Source of the DNA: Lepidurus packardi
Taxonomy: Eukaryota; Arthropoda; Branchiopoda; Notostraca; Triopsidae
Direction: 5' to 3'
DNA length: 64,000 nucleotides
Assembly (NCBI GenBank): GCA_023053545.1
Contig: JAKZAN010000006.1
Coordinates: 10,882,351-10,946,350 of the forward strand
A model generated the notes under the pieces. It saw nothing but the letters and a program-made list of their open reading frames with translations. It was not told the origin of the DNA and did no database searches. Numbering within the stretch: the first letter of the stretch is position 1; each line of letters starts with the position of its first letter. The position numbers were made by a program, and so were the translations under genes. Below, piece after piece: positions 51,103 through 62,345 of the stretch.

Positions 51103-54100
51103 TTATTTGGTGAGCAAACCGCCAGTTCCAGGACCACTGTACGTATAACCATACGTTGGCCCGTACTGAGTATAATGCGAACTATACGAATATTCCGATC
51201 CGGGCATAACACTTCCACTTACAACGCCACTGCCTGCAAAGATTCCCAAGAGTACGGTAATTAGTCATTTCATTAATTGGAAACGTGAGGGCTATATCTT
51301 GTCCTATATCCCACCCCCTTTTCATTTACTAGATTCAAATCAAGCAAGAGAAAAGCCAAACATGCAACAACAAAAAATGCAAATGAACAAATTACGTCCT
51401 TTGGGTAAAAATGTTCTTTCTCATTTCTTTACCTGCGGCAGAGTAAGGGGCTAAACTGGGCAAGGCATAGGACATGGTGGAGCCTACTACGGGTTGCAAT
51501 AAAGTAAGAGAAGAAGGTCGGTGCGCAGAAGGCGAATCTGCCTTTTGCGGCGAAAGAGGCATCGAAGAACAATGGCTAGGCGAGTTCAATCCCGTAGGGG
51601 GCGTGGCCATTCCTCCAGCTCCGGCTCCGGCCACCATGTGCGTAAGATCTGCGTGCGGGAGGTGAGGATGCGTGTTGGTGCTGGGACATGGCTGACCTGA
51701 GACGGGCGTTCCGGGGAGCGGAGATGAGTGACCCAAAGGTACCACGTAACCGCTGCCGTCTGTGTGCACAAGGACACAAGGCCATGCAACAATCAGCACA
51801 ATAATCATGTACAAATCAAGCCATATGTACACAATTTATTTTTTAAAAATAAATTAAAAGGAACTAAAAACATTCCAAACGAAAATAACTACAAAACTAG
51901 AATACTCCAGACGAACGTAAAAAAACCTTCTCAGAAAATTAAAAAAACGATGCCAAAATCAATATTAAGCGTACTGTAATGGATATTTACGATACCGGGA
52001 AGCAGGGAGAGGGAAAAAAAGCGTCGGCTTACCTTGTTGATACTGCATCGAGCTATCCACCGGGGCTAACATATGTGCCTTGATCTCTTGCATGCTGATG
52101 GGCGTCAAAGGTGTTAAGGATCCGCTGCCTATGAATTTCACACAGCAAGACAAAAACAAAAGGGGACATGCCCATCAGTCAAGAACATAAATAAAAAAGT
52201 GAGCGAAATGGAGGGATGCACTGAAATTTTGCATGCGCAGTCTTTAGAAATTATATTGAAGAAAATAATATTTAAGAAGAATTCATTTAAGAAAATAAAG
52301 TCAAAACAAATCAGAGCAAAAAGAAGAGGGCGAGCAAACAAAAAAGTGGCCAGTGCATGGCAAAACATACAAACTGAAAATGACATGGCAAAAAACCGGG
52401 CCTTACCTAGCGAGGTGCCTAGAGGTGGTGTATAAATGGCCGTACTCTGGGACTGATGGGTCATATTGCTGATGCTATCGTAAAGCGGATCACCGGAGGT
52501 AACGGACGTAACAGCTGTACTGAAGACTCCTTGGTGATCTGTCACAAAACTCGGCAAAGTGTACGGCGAGCCGCCGTTGGTTGTATTCACACTACCCAAG
52601 TCCGGTAACAATTTGGAAGAATCGTCTTTCAAAGAACTCCATTTAGATGGCCAGACCTGTCAAAGAACAAATAAGAAAAAATCTTGAATTGGGTCCGCTT
52701 GCAATTTTCAACTTTTCAAACTTCGTTTTTTTTCCCAACGGAAAGTTTCGTAACTTACGTTGTAGAGTTGGTCGGTGTTATAATGCAGTCGTTGACGCTT
52801 CAAGTCTTCTTCAGGATTGCCCGTCATTTCACGACCATCATCTATTCAGGCGAAAAGGGAAAAGTTGACTATTAAATCAGTGCAAAAAGCCACTCGATTA
52901 GTCTAATTTCCCTCAACATGGACGAAAACAAGCTGTCGCAAGATAAAATCCCCTTTCATGCTCCCTCCCCCTAGTCAAAATATAGATCGAGTTCATTTCC
53001 CTTCACCCCCTTACTTTTGTTGCACCCATTACATACGCATAAGAATCGCGGCAACACTTTTCTCTGCTGTTGCCATATAAGCTACAATCTGTCCCCTCCC
53101 CACTCAATCCTCCCCTTCCCTCACATAACACACCCAAGAGAGTGCGAGTACAAGTTGCGAGGATCGATGCATTACACTAATGTACCCAACAAGTGTCCCA
53201 ATGGGCCAACTCACATACAAAAATTTGCCCACTTAATCCCAACTTCAATTGCTTCATTAGTCTCCAACAAAAGTTTAGTAGTCTCCAACAAGTAGTTCTC
53301 CAACATAAACTGAGACTTAAAGAAAAAACAATCTATGAAAAATCTTTCGAATACCAAAGGGAAAACAACGAGTGGAAAGGATTGGGAGGTGAAAATTCAT
53401 TAGATGATTTTGGGTGGCAAGAGGCGGTTGTATATCGTGGGGGTATCACATGTCACTTGGGGTTGTATTAGCAAGTGCTCCAAATGAGCTCTCCCAACAA
53501 TTGCCCCCTCACACTCTTGGCGGGAGCTTTATCAGCTTTGGCTTGGTCCAAAAGCACCAGGAGGGAGAAGCTGAAGTGAAGGTCCTTGAAATACAATGAG
53601 GGCGGACACTAACAGACCGCCCTATTGTTTGAATAACGCGATTACCAACCCGAGGAATCAAATTCCCTCTATGTAGAGGGAATTTCCCTCTGTGTAGAGT
53701 ATCCAGGGCTCCAAAATCCTCTCCACAACTTCCCCAAAGTGGCACACAAGCAATACACAAAAGGTGTAATGATTCACGCTTCTATGCAGAGTCGTCAAAG
53801 CTCAAAAGGGCATAGAAAAGGGACCAGCCTAATCAATCACGAGGTCCGTGCATCTGCTCTACATCCCCGCAACGGAATGAAAAAGACAGTCTTCTTCTGA
53901 GGAACGTGAAGGGAAAAGAGGCTCGTGCCATTTTTGCCACCTTTGAGGTAACAGCAGAGAGGAGGCAGGAATGTTCCCACATAGCACACATGTGTGTTTG
54001 TGTGAATTTGCTGGTGTCCCTTTCGGGTAACTTTTGACTCACCAAGTTCAATACACAACACTACGCTTGCTTTTGTCGGTGGGCAAAAGCAACGAGAGAA

Positions 54101-57100
54101 AGGGGGCTGATAGCCTGGTGCGAGTTTTGGGAGTCGTTCCAATGCCTGATTTTGCAGAATGCATCGTTTGTCTGCGTCCCGTGGCTTGTAACGGACAAGC
54201 AGGGGTGTCAGTACAAAACTCCGCTACACGAACGAAGCTGCCGTTTGGTCTTACGAGTCTCAACACATGCACAATTGACACAGTTTGCAAGTATTTACAA
54301 CACACATGACTGTGTCAAAAAGCCTTTGAAGGGGAATGAACACCAGACAAAGACATCTATTCTCAGTTTCTGAAACGTGAAGGCTCTTTAAGGCTGTGAA
54401 ATTAATCTGTCATAATAGCATTGTTTACGACGGAGGGAAAATCTTTCGGACGTTTCCATCAAGGAAAACAAGTAATACACATGAAACCATAAAAACAAAT
54501 TGCCGAAACTTCAGTATAAAAAATTCTCCTTGCCTGAAATGTCAGTCATTCTAATTCCACTGAAACATTTTCTCCATTTATGTATACTGCAATTCCATAT
54601 TTTATATCCTTAAGGCTCCCGTATACCATAGCTCGGTACAGACGACTTGATTTGCCACACTGTGTTGCTACAGCAAACTTTGGTGACAAGCTGTACTTTT
54701 CAGAAGCAAAATAAGCATAGAAACTTTGCCGGCAATTAGCTATATATTCATTTTTTACTTTCTTAGGCAAGGCTTTAGCAAAAACAATAACAAACATCAG
54801 TGCCATCTGTGACTGTTTCGCATCTATAGGCTAAGGCAAACAGGAGCTTAAAACCCAGTTTACCTTGTCCATATGACTCGCATCGCATCTCTTTTCTAAC
54901 GTTCTAACCTTTGCCTAGGTGTCTTGTCGTGTCGTGCTCTTAGTTGGTTTAGTGGCATCAAAGTGATTCGTGATTTACGAGCAGTGGAATTAGGGAACGC
55001 AAGCTGAGGACGATGGTTGCCTGATGCAATTAAACGGGGTCAGAAAGGTCATTTACGGGTTGCAAAGCGTGTGCATAAGAGAGAAGCTGCGTCATCGCTC
55101 CCGGTCGGAGTCTTTTATAAAGACATCTCTTCTCCCTTTTCTGACGTCGTCGACGGCAATGGCTGGAGGGGCTGACGCTCGTCGACGACAAGCTTCGACC
55201 TCATCCGGACCTCCGGCCGTTGCGCCACGCTTGGTCGGTTACAGGCTCTCGACCTCGCCGGGTTTCCTCTCTCTCCCTCTCTTCTTCTTCTCTTTGACAT
55301 CTCGATACCCAAAACCCTGAAACTTCCCCTAGCCTCCTTAGACCTTAGTTCACAAGGAAAACAAGGCGGAGTGAAGAAAGAATAACCCGGGTACAACCCA
55401 CGTTGCGGCATAACTTTGCTTTTCGGTACCCAATGTACGGTCTATACATGAGCATAGGGTTTTCACCCTATATGCGGAAGACACCCCGGGTTGGGTCGAA
55501 GACGGAGTGCTTTTTGGTGGGGGTTAAGGGGGCCAACATTGTTAATGATGCTTTCGGACGAGAAACATCTCAATCTGGTCTACGTCACTAAATAAGTAAG
55601 GAAGTAAGAAAGAAAAAAAATGCTCTGTTGGATAGCTTCGGGAATGCGAGCAACAACGAAACAAAAAGAGAACTCACTTGGTGAGTTTACTCGCGGGCTT
55701 GTGGGGACAGACTTAATCAACGTATCTGTGGTACGGCGAATAATTTATTAACTATGGGGAGTGAGGGACACACGAGAGGGGAATACAAGTGCCTTTCGTA
55801 CTTAAAAGGAACCTGTATTTGATTAGCCTTTGCGGTATAGTGTCTCCGTTGCTTTACAGGCGTACGGGTAGCTGGAATTGTGTTGGGCTTCGAGTCTTGA
55901 ATTACAGCAACGAAGCGAGTAATTGCTAAGCAGAAATACAGTACTCTCGAAAAATTTTGGTATCAGGTTAAAAAATCTTTGGGGTTTCTTGGAAGAATAA
56001 TACCTAAACCTTCCTGACAAAACTCGGGTCTCCTTTTTAAGTAGCTCTTACTTTGGCCATAAGACATTACACAAAAGCCGGAAATGACGTTTCCTATCCG
56101 GAAAGGACTTTTCCTTGTTTTCGAGAGGCAGTTATATCTTCTTCCAAGCCCTTCTTAAAAGTAGATAATAAAAATAAATAATCCCTCGGCAGGTTTAGCT
56201 CGCACAGAAATACGATGAGAATTTGACCAGATTTGTCTACTTATTTTCATGCTGTTGCTACCAAGGTTTAAATTGGCCTGAAAGAAAGCGTACTAGCTTT
56301 AGGGAATTACATTTTATACGAAAAAAATTAAAAGAGAATCCTTTGTTCTTTCGCAGTAATACGTTCCAATTACAACGCCGGAAAGAGCGAAAAATAAAAT
56401 TTAGTGGCAGACTTACCAATATCATCTCGCTTCCGCTTAATGTTGCCGTTGGGGTCTGTTTGCGGAATGCCCAAGATTCCGTTGATGGAATAGGATCCTG
56501 GACGATGGACTGGCGAATCATGAGGATGTAGATGATGGTGATGTTGTACGTGTAAATTGTGGCCAGTCCCGTGGTTGGGTCCCATGGATGCCGCAGATCC
56601 ATGCGTAATGACAGACGTGGTCTGGGAAATTGGACTCACTGGACCCGAGTTGGAGCCGTGACCACCATGGCCGCCTACATGTTTTGCCTTTTCCGCTGCT
56701 TTGTTTCTCACAATTCTGCCAAGGACAAATTTAAAAAAAGAATCATTAAAATCGGCCTTTTCACCATAAACCTATCCTTGAAAACATCTCAAGTTTCCCC
56801 AGCGAGCCAAAAATTCCTGAAAAAAATCAATGTTAGAAGTACATGAGCGCTATTTGGGAGGCGCAGCAAGTGTAGAAAAGTCAGCGAAGACATTTGCTTG
56901 CGAGCTGTCGTCTTGTGGGTGCCCTCTGCCCTGTTTCATTCCTTTTTTTTCTTTCCTTTTCTCATTTTTTCTTTTCTTTTTTCCGATGCTCTGGTTCAGC
57001 AGCCAACCAGAACGAGAGCCCGGGACAGTTAAGGGCTCCATGAATTTCTTAAAGCTCCATACTGGAGGAAGATAGCTTCTCCGCCAATAAGAGTCCGCAG

Positions 57101-60100
57101 CGCACCGCAGAATGCAGAACACAGTATTAGAAAAGCAAAAGTCTCTTCGCAATTCCCCTCTAATTCCCCAGCCATGTCCAGACAGTCCTGTAGCGTACGT
57201 CAAGACATTGGCTTAAAATCATGCACATGATCTACCCACACGAAGGCTCTTTTGCCATTACTGCCACGAGCCTAGCTGCGTTGTTACACCCGAGACTAAC
57301 TAGAGCCCTTTCCTCGTGGCATAGATGGCCATTTCTTCACAGAGCTTTTCTTCTTTCCCCTTCCACATTCGGTTAACCAAAAATTAAGTGAAGTACAGAC
57401 TCCACGGGGTATTCAGTTACTGGTTTTACCGGGTCCACCTGCTGAACCCGTGCTTATTATTAATGAAGGTTGGTATAGTAATGATCCATTGCTGCATACT
57501 CTCCGCGTTGGACTAACAATTTGCTTGATTGACTGCATATAGCGAGTGGCCGAGTATAGGTATAGGCGAGTGGCCGAGTATAGGCGAGTATAGGTATAGC
57601 CTGTCTTGTCTTTTCATGGGTCTGCAAAGATAATTCAGGTACCACATCAAAGCGACTAACTTACTACAGTCCTTTATAGACTTATATGAATGGACGTCCC
57701 TTTGCGCAGAACCTATAAAACACCCCAGGTTTTGCACTGAGGCGAGCCTTTTAAGATCTCAAGTAATGCAGTCCTATGGGAGGAGGCAAAGTCATTATCA
57801 TGGCACACGAAAGGCCTAAATTTATTGTTTACAAGGAAAATCCAAGCGAATCTGCGTGGCTGTGGCAGTGTGGCTGCATGTCTGTGCGTGCTGCAAGGAA
57901 GCAGTCCAACAAATAAGCTTCGATACAAAAACCGGTGTTGCTGATCCTCTAATTGAATAAAGCGCATCTTTCCATCGCCACGTCACGCACCAGGGTGGCT
58001 TTCGCTTCCTTGCTCTATACAATTGAGCCTTATCATCCCTTGTTTCCCTTCTGCTGCAGAATACCGAATGCTTCCCTCAAAACCACAGACCGCTGACTTG
58101 AAATCCTCTAACGCTAAAAAATAACAACTAATTTACCTTGTAGTGAAAGTATCCTTCTGACCGATTTAGAATTCCCGGACCAAAATCTTTTTAAATTAAG
58201 ATTTTTACTGAAGACTACGAAAAGATGTTGAAGATATTGAAGACATGAGAAGGTCCTTTCTTTCCTGATTTGACACAAAACACAATGTATGCTTTATCTG
58301 CTTCTGACTGATTTTCTTCCTGTAGTTCCTAAGATCTAAAGTGAAAAAAAAGTTCGCCGAAGAGACTGGGAAGTGAAAAGAAGGAAAGTCACGGGTCTCG
58401 TGTTTTCCATGGCACGGTTGTTTGCGCATCAAAACACGGGGAACGCCTTTCTGATCAATAAGTCTCAGCTTCCACGTGATTGGAAGACCATGTCGACTTT
58501 ACAAGCTCCCTGCAAGTTCCAAAAAAAGGCCAAGTGCACAGCGCCAAGGAAAAGGACAAGCCAAGAAGCTTAAATAGCTCGGACTCGTGGAAGACGAGAA
58601 AAACACCGGAAAATCCCCTTTCGCGTGTGTGTGTCCCCAACTTCTCCCCACGTGAGGGTCTAAACATTGATTGAAATCTCAGTCCAGCGGAGTGGAAGTG
58701 CGCTGAGGGCGGCAATCGAGCTAATTTCAAGCAATCCCCCTCGTAATGCCGCTATCATTTGCCTGACACATGGCAGCAGTTGAGCCTCGATTGGGGGAAT
58801 ACACACCTCCCAGGCTGAATGAATTCCCCGAGTATCAAAAGGGGTTGTTTAAAAGTAAAAGAGGAAAATTTGGCAAGTTCTCTCCCTTTTTCAGGCTGGC
58901 ATAGGTACAGAAGACCCAATCGAGAGAATCTTGCTCTCTTCTTGCTCTCCTGTGGGGGTCCCATGTGCTACTCTTACACGAAAGAGGCTCGGCGGGACCA
59001 TCTAGGCCCATTGTAGCCGGAGTTGTTCCCAATTGAAAGGAGTAGACGGCATTACAACGTTGTTGGGGTCCGATCTTTGCGTCTCCAGGGACGCGTTGAC
59101 ACAGACACAGCCTCCCCAATCTCTCCGCGCTAAGCAAATGTGGTCATTTCCATGCAAAACTCCCTCTCTCTGTTCTACTCTGTCCGACGAGCGACGCTCA
59201 CGCCCGTAAAAGAACACAAAGAAACATCCCAAAGAAATCTGCAATCTCTTGGTTGTTTTGGCCATCGTTTATACCTGTTGATAGAGCTGACACTGGGGAC
59301 GTTTTCTTGATTGCAGATGCCTTCTGCCAACAATCGGTCTCGGATCTCCCATGCGAACATGGTCGGATTTTCGCGTTTATAGGCGGCAATGGCGTCCACC
59401 ACATGTGGCGTGGCCACTTTAGGTTTGCTGCCTCCGATCACTCCAGCTTTGAAGCTCCCCGTCTCATAATACCTAGAAACACAAACACGGACAAAGAAAA
59501 GAAGCCCCAAATAAACTTTAATTCCTCCTGAAATCCAATCTAACATTTCTTTGCAAATGAAGAGTTTCATGCAAGGTATACATTAGAAGATTACGAACAT
59601 AGCCAAAAAAATCTATATAAAAAATGGAGATCAGCCCATAAAAATGATCCACATTAATATGACTTTGGTGTATGATGATGACTGCATCTTCGGGTCCATT
59701 ATGCAGCCCATCAGAACCGCATCCACGAGCCATACATCATCCTCGGGAGATATTATGGAGGGAAACTATGTTTTTTCTCCATTTTTCTTCGCTTCCCACC
59801 CCTGTTTTTTAGGGGGAAATATAAGAACTCCGGAAAACTTACTTTTCTTTGCCTCGACCGTGTGGCAAAGAACATTTGGACCAACACCGCTGACATGTTG
59901 CTGGTTGTTGCTAGAGTGCTTTCGCATTTGCATTTACATAACAAAAGACAATGTTAAGGAACAACTCTCGCGTCTACCCGACTCAAAAAGGAGGAAAGAG
60001 GGAGCCGGGAACGAAATTGGCTTATTCCTAAATTCTGCTGGGTCTTGTTGCACAACAAACCTACTCGGAACGATTTATGCGCGCTATGTTCTAAACTAAT

Positions 60101-62345
60101 ACGTACAAAGTGGGCATACTGCTTTGCACTTGATTAAAGCGGTTAGGAATCGGATTTCCTGCGTTATGGCTACTAAAAAAACTCGACTAGGAGAATCTGG
60201 CTAATAAAAAAAAGACACAGATCCTCCCCTGATTTAATACGTTCGACGGTTGGGGTCGCGTATACGACGCTATGACGAGCTTCGGCTGGTACTACTGTTT
60301 TATGACACGTTGCAATGCAGCGATGAGGTCTGACGACTCCCGACTCGTCCGGAAATGCTTAAAAAAACAAGAGGGATACCTCTTTCTGTCTTTTTTGTTT
60401 TTTAAGATGCACAGGCCGGATCTTCATTTTTTTTCCTATTCCTTTCTCTCTTTCCCCTCTTGCGCTCGTATATACTTCCTCGCAGTATATATAAACATAA
60501 AGAGTATTTCCCTGGCTCGTTCCCTCCCAACGTTATGGCCCTTTTTGGTTTCTAAATGCAAATCTCATGTCCAAAGCCACCGAGAAGAAGTGTGCCGCGG
60601 ATTTCCGTAACGGATTATTCCCGGTGTCGCAGGAACTTACGCATTGATGGGGCCTTATACATTTATGATTATGACCGACGAGTGGTGGATATGTGGCACA
60701 GGATCAGGGGTGAGGGTTTGAATGAAATGCATAACAAGGTTATTTCTTTTTTTTATCGAAACCGAATAAACAAAAAAAATACCATCCCAGGGTTAGTTCA
60801 AGAGAAAATCATGGCACAAAAAATCCCATTGATGGAAGAGGCAATTGGTCAAAGATTCCGCGGACATTGGTGGTTGTTGTTAAATCGGTTTTACCTGCCC
60901 AAAATTTTAGACACGCAGCCATGGGAAATGAGCAGTTGTCTGGAAATGTCGCAGGGCCTGACCCCTTGGCAGGCAAGGCCAACAATTTGCTGGCGGATGT
61001 GATCAGGTAAAGGTCTTCCATTGACGTAAAGTCCGCCGTGTTGATTGACACCATCTCGGCCTACATTGGGTTGTTGGGTTGCAGAAACAACGACGGTGGG
61101 CAAGCAAGGGGACAGACAAAAACCACACACAGAAAAACAACAAAAAAGGGTGGATTAGAAAAACCAGTGCATCCCCCCTCACCTGGATAAAATCTTGGAG
61201 ACGCAGCCGTGGGAGACGCGAAGTTGGCGGGAAATGTCACACGGTCGCACCCCGTTGTGCGCCAATTCCACGATGCGTTGTCGCACCAGGTCCGGTAATG
61301 GGCGGCCGTTCACGAACACGCCCCCGAGTTGGTTAACGCCCCCGTGGCCTGTAAGAGGAACACCTACGGTGGGTGCTACTGCTATCCAACATTTCTCGCC
61401 AAAATAAATTTGGACTTGCTAACATTACGCTAATCTTTCCAAACTAAGGTTTTTCGTTTACTCTTAAAAACTTGGGTGCAAATTGAAAACAAACAAAAAT
61501 ACCCCAAATGTCCGAAAAGGAGATTTGGGCTCAACTGAAAAACAAAACAAACAAAAAAACTGTGCCTAAGCTTTTCAATACTGTGCGCCATGCTCTTTTT
61601 TAAGTTTTGTTGGGGGAAATGCGTCGCCCACGGTTGAATCGTGCTCAAGGTGGATCAATCCGAACACCAACTTCCATACAGCTATAATACCACACATATT
61701 TTTCCCTTTCCCCAAATATCCCGGAAGCGTTAGTTAAACCAAAATAAAACCACGTTAGATCATAGAGGTCCTTTTGCAAAGAAACACAAAAGTTGATGTT
61801 TGGATTGAATCTAAATAACATTGTGCTCATCTAACAATTTCAACGAGGCACCTTTTCAAGAAACACAAAGAAAAGATAGAAACAAAGGTGCGTCGTCAAA
61901 GGAAAAATAGTCTGCCCAATCCAGCCAATGTAAATCACAGCTGACTAACTGATGACAGGCCACAAGTCACACAAGTGCCGTTGTCAAACTCATTTCTTTG
62001 GGCTTTCCGCCCCGTCTTTGGTCTAGTACTCTGAATTGTTTAATTGTCATTGCCAAACCTAGGGCTTTCCTGTTTAAGACAAGGGAAAGTCGACTCACAA
62101 AGGGCGGCTTAGTAGCTCTCAAATTTGTAGATGTGAAAGAATCTGCTAAATGAACAGACTTTTACTGATACTAAGCTACTAAGCCCCCTCCTTGACCGGC
62201 GGAAAGCCCGTCCTGAGTTTTAAGAAAGTCTAATGTCGCCCGTCAAGTTTAGCACATAAAGTCATAGATATGGTTCTCACTCACTCTTACAAGTGTAATA
62301 TTCCATCATGTTCTGATTGTATCGATAAGCAGTCGTCAAATCCAT
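51103..62345 (-). CDS. Pax2/5/8: Pax2/5/8 paired-domain transcription factor
   Basis: This is the arthropod Pax2/5/8 (fly shaven/sparkling) homologue, a nuclear DNA-binding regulator of eye, sensory-organ and nervous-system development in known animals. Exons on the minus strand: 62291-62345, 61183-61348 (2a) or 60895-61060 (2b), 59275-59472, 56417-56715, 52759-52841, 52407-52656, 52033-52128, 51433-51759 and 51103-51233. Every junction is in phase and gives 534 residues with either exon 2. The paired domain spans about residues 19-144. Its RED half in exon 3 has [13 protein letters not shown] and [17 protein letters not shown], diagnostic for Pax2/5/8 rather than Pax6. The octapeptide YSINGILGI is at 215-223, followed by KRKRDD. 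A His-rich stretch precedes it. The C-terminus is rich in Ser, Pro, Gly and Tyr, like the family's transactivation region. I see no clear partial homeodomain. Exon 1 has MDLTTAYRY as start. Total span is 11.2 kb with long introns. Confidence 0.95.
52842..56416 (-). other. Pax intron 4
   Basis: This is a 3.6 kb intron with no additional exon found. It contains repeat R1 copy C, a short hairpin at 53662-53683 and a GC-rich patch at about 55090-55330. On the minus strand TATAAAAG lies near 55110-55120. An internal promoter there is only a possibility. Confidence 0.45.
54640..54825 (-). repeat. Interspersed repeat family R1, copy C
   Basis: This is the closest relative of copy B at 29255-29440, within Pax intron 4. 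The minus strand is open for 86 codons here, but the frame is broken by stops in copies A and B, so coding is not supported by the family. Confidence 0.7.
56716..59274 (-). other. Pax intron 3
   Basis: This is 2.6 kb with no further paired-domain or octapeptide-like exon. Apart from the tandem repeat at 57535-57602 I see nothing definite. Confidence 0.45.
57535..57602. repeat. Short tandem repeat (GCGAGTGGCCGAGTATAG)
   Basis: Two to three copies of an 18-24 base unit, with internal GTATAG variation, in Pax intron 3. Confidence 0.8.
59473..60894 (-). other. Pax intron between exon 2b and exon 3
   Basis: This is 1.4 kb. I searched for a third PAI-like exon on the minus strand and found none. 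Any element controlling the 2a/2b choice could lie here or in the 122-base spacer at 61061-61182. Confidence 0.45.
60895..61060 (-). other. Pax2/5/8: Pax exon 2b: variant PAI half of paired domain
   Basis: This exon is also 166 bases, with acceptor CCCAATGTAG and donor CAG|GTAAAA, and the same entry and exit phases as 2a. It lies 122 bases downstream. It reads [18 protein letters not shown] and [18 protein letters not shown], about 41 of 55 residues identical to 2a. The frame is fully open and the changes are mostly outside the fold core, so it looks functional and selected. Notable changes are Leu8 to His, Arg25 to Gln, Glu28 to Gly, His31 to Cys and Arg44 to Leu. The acceptor lies in a CA-rich (ACCCAACAACCCAAT) rather than pyrimidine-rich context, suggesting regulated use. 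Confidence 0.93.
61183..61348 (-). other. Pax2/5/8: Pax exon 2a: canonical PAI half of paired domain
   Basis: This exon is 166 bases, with acceptor CTCTTACAG and donor CAG|GTGAGG. It begins in phase 1 and ends in phase 2. The translation follows the Pax2/5/8 consensus ([18 protein letters not shown], then [18 protein letters not shown]). Paired-domain positions 42, 44 and 47 are Gln, Arg and His, the Pax5-type set. The acceptor has a better pyrimidine tract than that of exon 2b. Confidence 0.95.
62000..62209. repeat. Nested inverted repeats in Pax intron 1
   Basis: GGGCTTTCCGCC (62000-62011) pairs with GGCGGAAAGCCC (62198-62209). Inside it, GGCTTAGTAGCT (62106-62117) pairs with AGCTACTAAGCC (62174-62185). 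The two perfect pairs nest but are spaced asymmetrically (94 and 12 bases between the outer and inner arms). It could be a decayed MITE or an RNA hairpin in the intron just upstream of the duplicated exons. Confidence 0.6.

Noticed and set aside
54546..54806. 86-codon ORF in repeat copy C
   Set aside because: The equivalent frame has stops in copies A and B of the same repeat family.
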